This document shows, piece after piece, positions 55,579 through 64,000 of a stretch of DNA of 64,000 nt. The notes below the pieces were generated by a model. That model worked only from the letters and a program-made list of their open reading frames with translations. It searched no databases and was not told where the DNA came from. The translations under genes and the position numbers were made by a program. Numbering within the stretch: the first letter of the stretch is position 1; every line of letters starts with the position of its first letter. Origin of the DNA: an uncultured Alphaproteobacteria bacterium (GTDB lineage Bacteria; Pseudomonadota; Alphaproteobacteria; Micavibrionales; Micavibrionaceae); NCBI GenBank assembly GCA_937931645.1, contig CALHAR010000003.1, positions 1 through 64,000 on the forward strand, written 5' to 3'.

Positions 55579-57174
55579 TTATGACTGATTTTTCAAGAAA
55601 CCATTGGTTATTGGATAGCGGCGGTCACGACCGAAGGCCTTGGGGGTGACTTTTGCGCCGATTGGCGATTGGCGGCGTTTATATTCTGCGCTATTTAACA
55701 TCTTCCATACTTTTAGAACTGTTTCCTTATCATGGGGAATATCTTCTATCGCCATATCTTTTTCAATTAAATGCTCAAGAATATCGTCCAATATTTCGTA
55801 AGGGGGCAAAGTATCTTGGTCTGTTTGATTGGGTTTTAATTCTGCGCTTGGGGCTTTGGTAATAATCCGCGTTGGGATAACCATACCTTGTGTGTTGCGC
55901 CATTTAGATAGGGCATAAACTTGACCTTTATAGAGGTCTTTAATGGCGTTATAGCCGCCACACATATCGCCATAAAGCGTGGCGTAACCAACGGCCATTT
56001 CAGATTTATTACCCGTTGATAAAACCATCTTCCCTGTTTCATTGGATAGTGCCATTAATGTCATGCCGCGTAAGCGTGATTGAATATTTTCAAAAACTGT
56101 CGACGTGGTGTTCTTATTAATAAGCGTATTGAGCATGCCATCAAACGTTTCCATGCCTTTTGTAATATCAACAGTGTCTAATTTTACGCCTAACAGCTTG
56201 GCACAGTCAGCGGCATCATCAAGACTGTCTTGGGAGGTATAGGGCGAAGGCATCATGAGGCAATGCACATTATCTGCGCCAATGGCATCCGCGGCAATAG
56301 CGGCGGATAATGCGCTGTCTATACCACCAGATAAACCGATGAGAATACCTGTAAATCCATTTTTCTGTATGTAATCACGCAAGCCAAGAATGATGGCTTT
56401 ATAGAGGGATTCTTCATGTGGCAGGTCTGCTGCGAGTGTGGGGGTTGTTGATGAGGTTACATATTCTTCAAAAGCGGGAAGTTGGTGTGTGATGTCGCCA
56501 TTTTTATCCATCATGAAAGAATGACCATCAAAGATAAGGTCGTCCTGCCCGCCTATTTGATTAACGTAGAGGAGGGGAAGGCCTGTTTCTTGAACACGTT
56601 GACGTGCAACATTTTGGCGGCGGGGAACTTTGTTGTAATGGAAGGGACTGCCATTTGGACTGATAAGAATTTCTGCCCCTTGTTCTTTAAGGTGAGTGGC
56701 GACCTTTTTTGTCCAAAGGTCTTCGCAGATTAAAATACCGAGCTTGTTTTCTTTAAGCTCATAGATATTAGGGAGTGTACCGCCATAAGAGAAATAACGT
56801 TTTTCATCGAACACTCCTGTATTGGGAAGAGTGTGTTTAAAAACAGTATGTTGAATTTCCCCATCACCGATAACAAGGGCGGCGTTGTAAAGCTCATCGC
56901 CTTCTTTCCATGGTGTACCAACTAAAATATAAGGTTTGTTATCTTTACTTTCTTCAATAAGCGTTTGTATTTTTGCGTGTACTTCATCAATGAAGTTTGG
57001 CTTCAAAAGAAGATCATCGGCGGGATATCCGATTAAAACCATTTCAGGAAAGACAATAAGATCACTTTTAAGGTTGTTGTCACGAACCTCACGGATTTTA
57101 TCAAGATTACCGTCTAAATCTCCAACGGTAGGGTTAAGCTGCGCGATAGTAATGTCGAGAGGGAAGGTGGTCAT
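55579..57174 (-). CDS. nadE: Glutamine-dependent NAD+ synthetase
   Basis: The 531-residue enzyme makes NAD+ from deamido-NAD+ with glutamine as nitrogen donor. The N-terminal nitrilase-type glutaminase carries the triad E44, K113 and C150 (FPEMVLIGYP, FKHTLPN, LICEDLW). The C-terminal synthetase has the pyrophosphate loop SGGIDS (282-287) and STGNKSE. It lies between gltX and the DAHP synthase gene on the same strand, 10 bases after the latter. Confidence 0.95.
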   Translation of the reverse strand: MTTFPLDITIAQLNPTVGDLDGNLDKIREVRDNNLKSDLIVFPEMVLIGYPADDLLLKPNFIDEVHAKIQTLIEESKDNKPYILVGTPWKEGDELYNAALVIGDGEIQHTVFKHTLPNTGVFDEKRYFSYGGTLPNIYELKENKLGILICEDLWTKKVATHLKEQGAEILISPNGSPFHYNKVPRRQNVARQRVQETGLPLLYVNQIGGQDDLIFDGHSFMMDKNGDITHQLPAFEEYVTSSTTPTLAADLPHEESLYKAIILGLRDYIQKNGFTGILIGLSGGIDSALSAAIAADAIGADNVHCLMMPSPYTSQDSLDDAADCAKLLGVKLDTVDITKGMETFDGMLNTLINKNTTSTVFENIQSRLRGMTLMALSNETGKMVLSTGNKSEMAVGYATLYGDMCGGYNAIKDLYKGQVYALSKWRNTQGMVIPTRIITKAPSAELKPNQTDQDTLPPYEILDDILEHLIEKDMAIEDIPHDKETVLKVWKMLNSAEYKRRQSPIGAKVTPKAFGRDRRYPITNGFLKNQS

Positions 57175-57184
57175 AGTGCCCCAA

Positions 57185-58546
57185 TCATAGTTTTTTCAAC
57201 TCATCAGCGACAAGGAAAGCAAGCTCAAGCGCTTGATTGGCATTTAAACGTGGGTCGCAAGCAGTGTGGTAACGGCTGGATAAATCTTCATCCGTAATAT
57301 CGTCGGCGCCCCCAACACATTCTGTGACGTTTTGACCAGTCATTTCAAAATGAACGCCGCCAGGGTGTGTGCCTTCAGCGCGGTGAACATTAAAGAACCC
57401 TTGGACTTCACCAAGTATATTTTTGAAGTTTCTAGTTTTATATCCGCTTTCTGACTTTTCAATATTGCCGTGCATAGGATCGCAAATCCATGTGACGTTG
57501 CGCCCTTCTTCTTTGACGCGGCGAACAAGAGGGGCAAGTTTTTCTTCGACTTGTCCGGCGCCCATACGAGCGATCAAGGAAAGGCGACCTGCTTCGTTAT
57601 CTGGGCTTAATGTGTCAATCAATTTAATGAGCGTATCGGCGTCTAAGGCGGGCGGTACTTTCATACCGATAGGATTATTAATACCACGAGCAAATTCAAT
57701 TTGTGCCCCGTCTGTTTGCTGAGTACGCGCCCCAATCCATAAGAAGTGAGCAGAGGTGTCGTAGTAATCACCTGTTGTACTATCGACACGAGTCATGGCT
57801 TCTTCGTAAGGGAGTAAAAGTGCTTCATGACAGGTATAGAAATCAGTTTCGCGCATAGGGGCAACGGTATCACTAGAGATTCCGCATGCTTTCATGAAGT
57901 TTAACGCGCGTTCAATATCGTTCGCCATCGCTTCGTAACGCTCAGTCAGTGGGCTGTCTTGGACAAAATCAAGATTCCAATTATGGACTTTATTGAGATC
58001 AGCATAGCCCCCTTGTGCAAAAGCGCGGAGCAAGTTCAATGTAGAAGAAGATTGGTTATAGGCACGGATCATGCGCTCAGGGTCGGGTATGCGTGCCTCT
58101 TCAGTGAAGTCTAGTTTGTTGATAATATCACCGCGGTAGCTGGGCAAGGTTACGCCATCTACAGTTTCTGTATCTGAAGAGCGTGGCTTGGCAAACTGTC
58201 CTGCCATACGTCCCATCTTTACAATAGGGAGCGCGCCACCATAGGTCATGACAACTGCCATTTGTAAAAGGACGCGGAAGGTATCGCGAATTTTATTACT
58301 GTGGAATTCACCAAAGCTTTCGGCGCAATCCCCACCTTGTAAGATGAAGGCTTTACCGTGACAAGCATCGGCAAGCTGTTGTTTCAAACGGCGTGCTTCA
58401 CCAGCAAACACCAATGGAGGGAGGTTGCTGATAATTCCTTCTACCTGCTCAAGCTTTTTTTTGTCAGGATAGTTGGGTAATTGCGTTGCTGGCTTACTGC
58501 GCCATGTATTTGGTTTCCAATTTGTCATGCTTTTAGCTGTTTCCAT
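57185..58546 (-). CDS. aroG: Class II 3-deoxy-7-phosphoheptulonate (DAHP) synthase
   Basis: The 453-residue class II (plant-type) enzyme makes DAHP from phosphoenolpyruvate and erythrose-4-phosphate to start the shikimate pathway. It shows [59 protein letters not shown] and [10 protein letters not shown] with metal and substrate residues. The ATG at 58546 follows AAGGAAA closely. A second ATG at 58528 (MTNWKPN) is an alternative and matches the usual family start. Confidence 0.94.
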   Translation of the reverse strand: METAKSMTNWKPNTWRSKPATQLPNYPDKKKLEQVEGIISNLPPLVFAGEARRLKQQLADACHGKAFILQGGDCAESFGEFHSNKIRDTFRVLLQMAVVMTYGGALPIVKMGRMAGQFAKPRSSDTETVDGVTLPSYRGDIINKLDFTEEARIPDPERMIRAYNQSSSTLNLLRAFAQGGYADLNKVHNWNLDFVQDSPLTERYEAMANDIERALNFMKACGISSDTVAPMRETDFYTCHEALLLPYEEAMTRVDSTTGDYYDTSAHFLWIGARTQQTDGAQIEFARGINNPIGMKVPPALDADTLIKLIDTLSPDNEAGRLSLIARMGAGQVEEKLAPLVRRVKEEGRNVTWICDPMHGNIEKSESGYKTRNFKNILGEVQGFFNVHRAEGTHPGGVHFEMTGQNVTECVGGADDITDEDLSSRYHTACDPRLNANQALELAFLVADELKKL

Positions 58547-58691
58547 TTTCCTTACGACGTTGTTATTGCGTCGCTTATGTATGTTTATACATGTCGCTTT
58601 CTTATGCCTAGTCGCAAAGAAAAGCGAAACAGCTATAAGTAATTGATTTCTAAGGTTATCGCAAGAGCTGGGTGCTATTATTTAGTAGGTT

Positions 58692-60062
58692 TTAGGCTTT
58701 TTGGCGCATGGTTACGAATTCTTCTGCGGCGGTTGGGTGGATACCGATTGTTGCATCGAAGTCCGCTTTGGTAACACCAACTTTAACAGCAATACCAATT
58801 CCCTGCATAATTTCAGGTGCATCAACGCCACACATATGCGCACCGAGAATTTTATCAGTCTTTTGATCAACGATGAGCTTCATAAAGGTTTGTTCATCAC
58901 GCATTGAAAGCCTGTGACGCATGGGTGTGAATTCTGATTTATAGATATCAATCTCATAACCTTTGTCGCGGGCTTCATGCTCAGCAAGGCCAACCGTACC
59001 AATGGCAGGGTTAGAAAAGACAGCCGTAGCGATGTTGTCGTAAGACGTAGAGCGTGCTTGACCGTTAAATAGGTTATCGGCGAGGGCGTGGCCTTCTGAC
59101 AAAGCAACGGGGGTAAGCTCAATCCGTTTAATCACATCACCAACCGCGTAGATATGCGGGCTGCTGGTTTGGTAGTGATCATTCACCGTGATGGCGCCAT
59201 TATCTTTTGTGGCGATATTGGCGTTGTTAAGGGCAAGGTTTTGCGTGTTTGGGATACGTCCTGTGGCACTAAATACTAAATCACAGTCTATTTCATCGTT
59301 TTTATTGGTTAAAACGGCATATTTGTCACCATTTTTGACTATTTTAGTAATATTTGTTTCAAACATTAGGTTTACATGCTGTTTTTTCATCTCATTTGAT
59401 AGAAAATCACGAATATCTTGGTCAAAACCGCGTAAAATTTGGTCCCCACGGTGAATGATAGTGACTTTTGAGCCTAAACCATGGAAAATATGGGCGAATT
59501 CAACGCCAATATAGCCACCGCCTTCGATGACGATATGTTTAGGGAGCTTATCGAGGTAAAAAGCCGCATCGGATATGATGGTATGTTCTGCGCCTTCATA
59601 AGACGGTTTACGTGGCTGACCACCTGTGGCGATAAGGATTTTATCAGCGGTTACTTGTTTATCACCGACTTGAAGTGTGTGCTCATCAATAAAACTGGCG
59701 TTGTCTTGGAATACTTCGACACCAGCTTTTTGAAGCATTACCTTGTAAATATCATTTAATCTATTGATTTCATTGTCTTTATTTTCGATTAGTTGACTCC
59801 AGTTAAAGGTTGGTTTTTCAACGTTCCAGCCAAAGCCCCGTGCATCTTCAAAGGCGGGACCATAATCAGAGGCGTAGGCGAAGAGTTTCTTAGGTACACA
59901 GCCAATATTGACGCATGTCCCGCCAAAGTGACGACCTTCGGCAATGGCAACCTTTGCCCCGTGCCCTGCGGCAATACGGGCAGAGCGTGTGCCACCAGAG
60001 CCAGCACCTATGACGAAGTAATCATAATCGTAATTGTGTGTGTGTTTATTATCACTGGGCAT
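58692..60062 (-). CDS. gor: Glutathione-disulfide reductase
   Basis: The 456-residue flavoprotein reduces glutathione disulfide with NADPH. It has FAD-binding GAGSGGTRSARIAA (19-32), redox pair C50 and C55 in GGTCVNIGCVPKK, the NADPH domain IEGGGYIGVEFAHIF and the dimer-interface HPTAAEEFVTMR with the catalytic His. Its start overlaps the lpxL-like gene end by 11 bases. Identification as glutathione rather than another disulfide reductase is from the GGTCVNIGCVPKKL form and overall similarity. Confidence 0.92.
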   Translation of the reverse strand: MPSDNKHTHNYDYDYFVIGAGSGGTRSARIAAGHGAKVAIAEGRHFGGTCVNIGCVPKKLFAYASDYGPAFEDARGFGWNVEKPTFNWSQLIENKDNEINRLNDIYKVMLQKAGVEVFQDNASFIDEHTLQVGDKQVTADKILIATGGQPRKPSYEGAEHTIISDAAFYLDKLPKHIVIEGGGYIGVEFAHIFHGLGSKVTIIHRGDQILRGFDQDIRDFLSNEMKKQHVNLMFETNITKIVKNGDKYAVLTNKNDEIDCDLVFSATGRIPNTQNLALNNANIATKDNGAITVNDHYQTSSPHIYAVGDVIKRIELTPVALSEGHALADNLFNGQARSTSYDNIATAVFSNPAIGTVGLAEHEARDKGYEIDIYKSEFTPMRHRLSMRDEQTFMKLIVDQKTDKILGAHMCGVDAPEIMQGIGIAVKVGVTKADFDATIGIHPTAAEEFVTMRQKA

Positions 60063-60930
60063 TGTTATATCTTTCTATTTCGGTTTTATTCATCCAACGG
60101 CGGTGCAGCCATAACCATTGTTCGGGACGTTTTGTAATCCAACTTTCGAGCAAGGCATGGGTTTGATCTACAATTTCATCACTAGGCTTGTCACTGACAT
60201 CCAACGGTTCAGAGACTGTGATGCGGAAAGTGATGCCTTTTATACGCTCTATTTGTAAGGGGATAATAGGGCAATTAAGCTTTTGTGATAATTTGGCAAA
60301 ATGGTCTGATGTCATGGCAGGGTGTCCAAAAAAGTTAGCTTTTATACCTTCGTTAAATTTTTGATCAATGAGTAAGCCGATTCCTTCATTCTTTTGTAAT
60401 GTTTTAATCATACTGCGTGTTCCAGAAATGGATTTAGGGATAGGGGTGAGCGCGCCATCGACCATTCTGATCTTGTTTAACAATTTATCGGAAAAAGGAT
60501 TGTTGGGTGCGCGGTAAACGGGATTTACCTTGATGCCTGTTTGCAACCAAAAAGCAGGAGGGCAGACTTCCCAGTTACCAATATGGCCAGAAATAAAAAT
60601 AGGGGCAGTAAATTCATTTCTATTAAATATTTCGACACCAATTATTTCAGTATGATTTTTAGCGATGTTTTTAATATGGGGATATTCCATCATGACGCGT
60701 CCCAAGTTTCCCCACATACCTATTAAGATTTGGGTGGCTTCGTCGTCTGTTTTATCAGGTAAAGCCATTTTAATATTGGCGTATGCTTTACGAGAGGCGG
60801 AAAGGCGTGGGCCAATGGTACGGCCAATACAGCCCCCAAGGTTTGAAGCCCATAAAGCAGGCATCAGCTTTGATAGCCCTAGGAGGAGGGCAAGTAATAA
60901 GGCTTCGGCAATGTAACGGATTTTTTTCAT
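60052..60930 (-). CDS. lpxL: Lipid A late acyltransferase (LpxL/HtrB-like)
   Basis: The 292-residue inner-membrane enzyme has one N-terminal hydrophobic segment (about 8-28). It carries the catalytic-type GHIGNWEV (His and Glu spaced as HxxxxE), VYRAPNNPFSDKLL, GIGLLIDQKFNEGI and the C-terminal WLHRRW. It adds a secondary acyl chain to Kdo-lipid A, or acts in a related phospholipid reaction. It lies 7 bases after lpxK on the same strand, within a lipid A gene cluster, which supports the call. Confidence 0.9.
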   Translation of the reverse strand: MKKIRYIAEALLLALLLGLSKLMPALWASNLGGCIGRTIGPRLSASRKAYANIKMALPDKTDDEATQILIGMWGNLGRVMMEYPHIKNIAKNHTEIIGVEIFNRNEFTAPIFISGHIGNWEVCPPAFWLQTGIKVNPVYRAPNNPFSDKLLNKIRMVDGALTPIPKSISGTRSMIKTLQKNEGIGLLIDQKFNEGIKANFFGHPAMTSDHFAKLSQKLNCPIIPLQIERIKGITFRITVSEPLDVSDKPSDEIVDQTHALLESWITKRPEQWLWLHRRWMNKTEIERYNNAQ

Positions 60931-60937
60931 GATTGGA

Positions 60938-61894
60938 TTAGTTCAACCTGTCTTTCAGAAAAGTAGAGAGTGCATTATCGTCTTTAAAGTTTAAAGAAAT
61001 AGGGAGCGTTGTAATTTTTTCTTTGAACATTTCAGGCAAGCGAACATGGTCTTTTTCGGTTGTAATAAGCTGCGCGCTTTTGTCCTCGGCCTCTTTTATG
61101 AGTGCGTTAATTTCAGCGTGTGTGTAGGTGTGATGATCAGGGAATTCATTCCAACCAATAATATCAACACCCATATCTTCTAATGTTGTTAAAAACTTTT
61201 TCGGGCGCCCTAAACCTGCAAAGGCGATATATTGCCCTTTTAAGTTATTTTGCATGGGCATGATGTTGGCTTCAAATACAGTTTTATCCGATTGGAGCGG
61301 ACGACCAATACAGATGACAGCATCGGTTTTAGGAAGGATGTGCGATAAGGGCTCGCGCAAAGGGCCAGCAGGAATGGTTTTACCGTTACCAAAATCAACA
61401 GCACGGTCAATCACAAGGAAGGTAATGTCTTTAACAAGACTGTTATTTTGTAGGCCGTCATCCATGATAATAAGGTCTGCGCCCTGTTGTTCGGCTAGTT
61501 TTGCGCCATCGGCACGATTGGTTGCGACGATTGTTGGCGCTTGCTTAGCAAGGAGGAGGGCTTCATCGCCAACATGTGCAGCGTTATGTTTTTTAACATC
61601 AACAAGCGTTGCAGACGTTTTTTCACCACTATAGCCACGCGTTAAAAAATGAGCATTTTTATATAAGCTGTTTTCCTGGACAAGTTTCATTATAGATAAA
61701 GCGGCCGGGGTTTTACCACTACCACCAGCCACAGCATTACCGATACAGATAACAGGGATGGTCGATTTGTACGGTGCTTTTTTAATGGCTTGGTTGAGGC
61801 GATGGATGAGTTGATAGAGCCACGCAACGGGGAGGAGGGCATAAGCCGCCAAGCCTGGATGTTTATACCAAAACTCTGGAGTTTTAAGCGGCAT
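60938..61894 (-). CDS. lpxK: Tetraacyldisaccharide 4'-kinase
   Basis: The 318-residue kinase phosphorylates the 4' position of the lipid A precursor. The P-loop is GNAVAGGSGKTP (52-63) with an N-terminal hydrophobic anchor (about 14-30). DEALLLAKQAPTIVATNRADGA, IIMDDGLQNNSL and AGLGRPKKFLTTLEDMG follow. It is between waaA (11-base overlap) and the lpxL-like gene, so the three form a lipid A operon. Confidence 0.94.
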   Translation of the reverse strand: MPLKTPEFWYKHPGLAAYALLPVAWLYQLIHRLNQAIKKAPYKSTIPVICIGNAVAGGSGKTPAALSIMKLVQENSLYKNAHFLTRGYSGEKTSATLVDVKKHNAAHVGDEALLLAKQAPTIVATNRADGAKLAEQQGADLIIMDDGLQNNSLVKDITFLVIDRAVDFGNGKTIPAGPLREPLSHILPKTDAVICIGRPLQSDKTVFEANIMPMQNNLKGQYIAFAGLGRPKKFLTTLEDMGVDIIGWNEFPDHHTYTHAEINALIKEAEDKSAQLITTEKDHVRLPEMFKEKITTLPISLNFKDDNALSTFLKDRLN

Positions 61895-63194
61895 CGGAAC
61901 GCTCTTTATTTGTTAATGGAGTTAACAGAGGGGTTAAGTTTTCCATGACACGGTCAATGACCCCAGTTTTTGTTTTAGAAAATTCTATGGCGTGTGTGAT
62001 AGCCTTTGTTCTTGTTGCTGCATCAGTCAATAATGTTTGTAGTTGTTTCAAAAGGTCGGACTTGTCACGTACTTGATGGGCGGCATTAGCAGCGAACATT
62101 TCATCAAATAATTGTTGTTGAAATTGTATGTTGGGACCCGTAAGGACAGCGCAGCCAAGCTGTGCGGCTTCTATGGGGTTATGACCGCCGCCGCCATCAT
62201 TGCTGAATGATCTGCCAATAACGGCGATATCAGTTAATTTATAGAATAACCCTAGCTCCCCCAATGTATCGGCCACGTAGATTTGAGTGTTTGCCTCAGG
62301 AGGCGTTTTTTGATTATTCGTATTATCACTACGGAAGGTGTGAGGTAGGTTCATCGCGCGGCAAGTTTTTCTGATGTCGTCGCGCCGTTCAGGGTGACGA
62401 GGGACAATAATGGTAAGAAGGTCAGGCATTTTTTTAACAAGGATATCGTGGATTTTACAGGCCAAAAATTCTTCACCATCATGGGTGCTGGCAAAAACCC
62501 AAGTTGGACGATTTTTAATAATATTTTGAATGTTTTGTAATTCTTTATCGCTATAAGGCAGAGGCGCGGCGCTATATTTTAAATTATCTGTAGTTATAAC
62601 CTTTTTTGCGCCAAGGTTTTTAAAACGAAGTTCGTCTGTCTTGGTTTGCGTCAAAATAAGAGTGAATGTTGAGAGTATTTTTTTAGCGCTGCCAGAGAAA
62701 AGTTTCCAAGCATGGTAAGATTTTTTAGACAGGCGGGCATTGACCAATATAGAAGGGATATTTCTGTTCTTAATCTGCATAAGCATGTTTGGCCATAGCT
62801 CAGATTCCATCCAAAGGATAAGGTCAGGTTTCCAATGATTTAAGAAAGAATTTGTCCAGTCTGGATAATCAAGCGGATAGAATTGATGGAAGGCATTTTC
62901 GGGAAGACGATCCGCCATGAGTTGAGCCGACGTGAGAGTACCACTTGTCACTAAAAATTTTATATCCGCTTGTTGTTTTGAAATTGTATCAATCAGGATA
63001 AGGGTTGATTGTGCCTCACCAACACTGGCGGCGTGAATCCAAATAAGTGTACCAGTTGGGCGCGGGAGAGTGGAGCGCCCTTTACGTTCACTTAAGCGAA
63101 TATCACTTTCTTTTCCACGTTTTAAACGGTTTTCTAAAAGCGTGTTGAATAGCTTTTCGCACTTACTGGTTAATTTGTAATAGTAATCCAACAT
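61884..63194 (-). CDS. waaA: 3-deoxy-D-manno-octulosonic acid transferase
   Basis: The 436-residue inner-membrane GT-B enzyme (GT30) transfers Kdo residues to the lipid A precursor. It shows WIHAASVGEAQSTLILI near 50-66, DLILWMESELWPNML, NARLSKKSYHAW, FASTHDGEE, PRHPERR and GGHNPIEAAQLGCAVLTGPN. It starts the lipid A operon and overlaps lpxK by 11 bases. Length is typical. How many Kdo residues it adds cannot be told. Confidence 0.95.
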   Translation of the reverse strand: MLDYYYKLTSKCEKLFNTLLENRLKRGKESDIRLSERKGRSTLPRPTGTLIWIHAASVGEAQSTLILIDTISKQQADIKFLVTSGTLTSAQLMADRLPENAFHQFYPLDYPDWTNSFLNHWKPDLILWMESELWPNMLMQIKNRNIPSILVNARLSKKSYHAWKLFSGSAKKILSTFTLILTQTKTDELRFKNLGAKKVITTDNLKYSAAPLPYSDKELQNIQNIIKNRPTWVFASTHDGEEFLACKIHDILVKKMPDLLTIIVPRHPERRDDIRKTCRAMNLPHTFRSDNTNNQKTPPEANTQIYVADTLGELGLFYKLTDIAVIGRSFSNDGGGGHNPIEAAQLGCAVLTGPNIQFQQQLFDEMFAANAAHQVRDKSDLLKQLQTLLTDAATRTKAITHAIEFSKTKTGVIDRVMENLTPLLTPLTNKERSDAA

Positions 63195-63279
63195 GGATAA
63201 ACCGTTATTCTTGTCTGTTTGGTTAAAGTCTTATGGTATGATATAGGTATAATCTGCCTCAAAAGTAAAGGATATCAAG

Positions 63280-63738
63280 GTGAAAAAGCCTCCTCACTCC
63301 CCATCAAAATCGTCCAAAGCATCTGTGACAAAACAGGGGAAGAAGCCGATATCAGTCAAACGTCAAAAAATATTAGATACGGCTATGGCGCAGTTAAAGA
63401 AAACACGCGCGCAGATGGATCCTAACCTCTTAGGGAAAATTAGGAGTTTTATCGCCAGTAACCCTAAAATTATGAAAGGGTTGGGGATTGATGAAGTGCC
63501 AGCAGAAGAGAGTCTGAAGCCAATGGTAATGGCTGTTAAACCTAGGCCGAAAGCGGCGAGCCCTAAGAAAGATAGTGAGCCTAAGGCAGTGAAAAAACAG
63601 CAGAAGGCCGTTGATAGTGAGGGCGGGCTTGAAAAGATTGATCAGGCCAAAAACATGGAAGTGATGGCCAAGTTGATGGCATTGAAACCATCAGAGGTGG
63701 AAAATATTAAAGCTGTGTTATTGAAGAATAAGGATTAA
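63280..63738 (+). CDS. Small basic protein of unknown function
   Basis: The 152-residue protein starts at GTG 63280, behind AAAGGA. It is rich in Lys, Ala, Ser and Pro at the N-terminus (KKPPHSPSKSSKAS) and again near 100-120, with helical segments DTAMAQLKKTRAQMDPNLLGKI and MEVMAKLMALKPSEVENIK. No family is recognised. It is divergent from waaA across 85 bases. Its base usage resembles its neighbours. Gene status is plausible from frame length and the ribosome site, but the function is unknown. Confidence 0.55.
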   Translation: MKKPPHSPSKSSKASVTKQGKKPISVKRQKILDTAMAQLKKTRAQMDPNLLGKIRSFIASNPKIMKGLGIDEVPAEESLKPMVMAVKPRPKAASPKKDSEPKAVKKQQKAVDSEGGLEKIDQAKNMEVMAKLMALKPSEVENIKAVLLKNKD

Positions 63739-63742
63739 GTCT

Positions 63743-64000
63743 TTATTGGCATACGCTTCTAGTGCCTTGGAAAGTATAGGTACAACCAGGGTTGCTACAA
63801 ACACCATCTGGAAACCCGATAGGGTCACTAGTCGTAATAACTACAACGCCTGTAAAAATTGGATCTTGTCCGCAACGACCTGGTTCTGTTTTTTCGAAAA
63901 CTTCTTTAAAGACTTCAGCTAAGGGGCTTTGGAAGTCATAAAGCTTTTCTTCGACATTATTGGCGTCTATAAGTTTAGCTTCCCAAGTGGCGAGAGGGCC
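63743..64000 (-). CDS. 3' end of an unidentified Cys-containing protein gene (partial)
   Basis: A reverse-strand frame is open from the right edge to a TAA at 63745-63743 and encodes 85 residues. It contains FKEVFEKTEPGRCGQDPIFT and a tail with four cysteines in all (RCG, VCS, GCT, VCQ). The spacing suggests disulfides and so an exported protein, but the N-terminus is missing. It converges with the small basic protein gene, 4 bases apart. No family is recognised. Confidence 0.5.
   Translation of the reverse strand, partial: GPLATWEAKLIDANNVEEKLYDFQSPLAEVFKEVFEKTEPGRCGQDPIFTGVVVITTSDPIGFPDGVCSNPGCTYTFQGTRSVCQ

Overview
The window looks like chromosomal DNA of an alphaproteobacterium with moderately low GC (low forties percent by eye, lower still in the first 15 kb). 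Several gene neighbourhoods are typical of that class: yqeY-dnaG-rpoD divergent from carA-carB-greA; lrp-ELM1-trxB-lysR; a DUF502 gene near recG-sdhE-mfd; and lpxK/waaA/lpxL lipid A genes. No rRNA, CRISPR array, prophage or insertion sequence was seen. I do not assign a genus. A deep-branching, Micavibrio- or Rhodospirillales-like lineage is plausible but is inference.

Layout. (1) Bases 1-15711 are an exopolysaccharide/capsule locus. It holds the end of an unidentified gene, a small PMI-like cupin, manC, a WbaP-type initiating sugar-phosphate transferase, a glycosyltransferase, a flippase fused to an exostosin-like glycosyltransferase, and a hexapeptide-repeat acyltransferase. A reverse-strand trio follows (GT4 glycosyltransferase, acyltransferase-3, Wzy-like polymerase), then a membrane-anchored EEP-fold hydrolase, a Wza-like exporter and a Wzc-like co-polymerase. 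Together these can make GDP-mannose, start a lipid-linked repeat unit, flip it, polymerise it and export it. (2) 15771-27362 is a housekeeping stretch: single-chain glycyl-tRNA synthetase, DUF502, recG, sdhE and mfd. It is interrupted at 17997-21356 by two related orphan genes. One of these encodes a membrane-anchored M23 peptidoglycan endopeptidase, and the other has a promoter carrying a CtrA-type TTAA-N7-TTAAC box. (3) 27648-33470 mixes orphan genes, an AmgK-like sugar kinase, aspartate aminotransferase, an alpha/beta hydrolase and a patatin-like phospholipase. (4) 33600-43340 runs on the reverse strand: a possible small RNA, lysR, trxB, the ELM1-like gene (with lrp divergent), greA behind its own promoter and a leader terminator, and carA-(beta carbonic anhydrase)-carB. 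(5) 43427-49083 holds yqeY, an orphan HExxH metallopeptidase, dnaG, rpoD with a histone-H1-like basic tail, and a CAU tRNA. (6) 49115-54190 holds an SSS transporter, a CHAP lipoprotein, a GST, a DUF4197 lipoprotein, rpsD with a structured leader, and trmJ. (7) 54199-63194 is a reverse-strand run: gltX, nadE, class II DAHP synthase, glutathione reductase, lpxL-like, lpxK and waaA. Two hypothetical genes, one cut by the edge, close the window.

The points most worth a second look are: the orphan pair with the cytoplasmic-domain/M23 architecture and the CtrA box; the carbonic anhydrase placed between carA and carB with coupled junctions; the flippase-exostosin fusion; the greA leader terminator; a candidate structured small RNA at 33607-33775; and a nested palindromic repeat with two full copies and one truncated copy. 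Orphan genes of unknown or hydrolytic function sit one or two at a time between conserved neighbours, which suggests piecemeal insertion rather than a single island.
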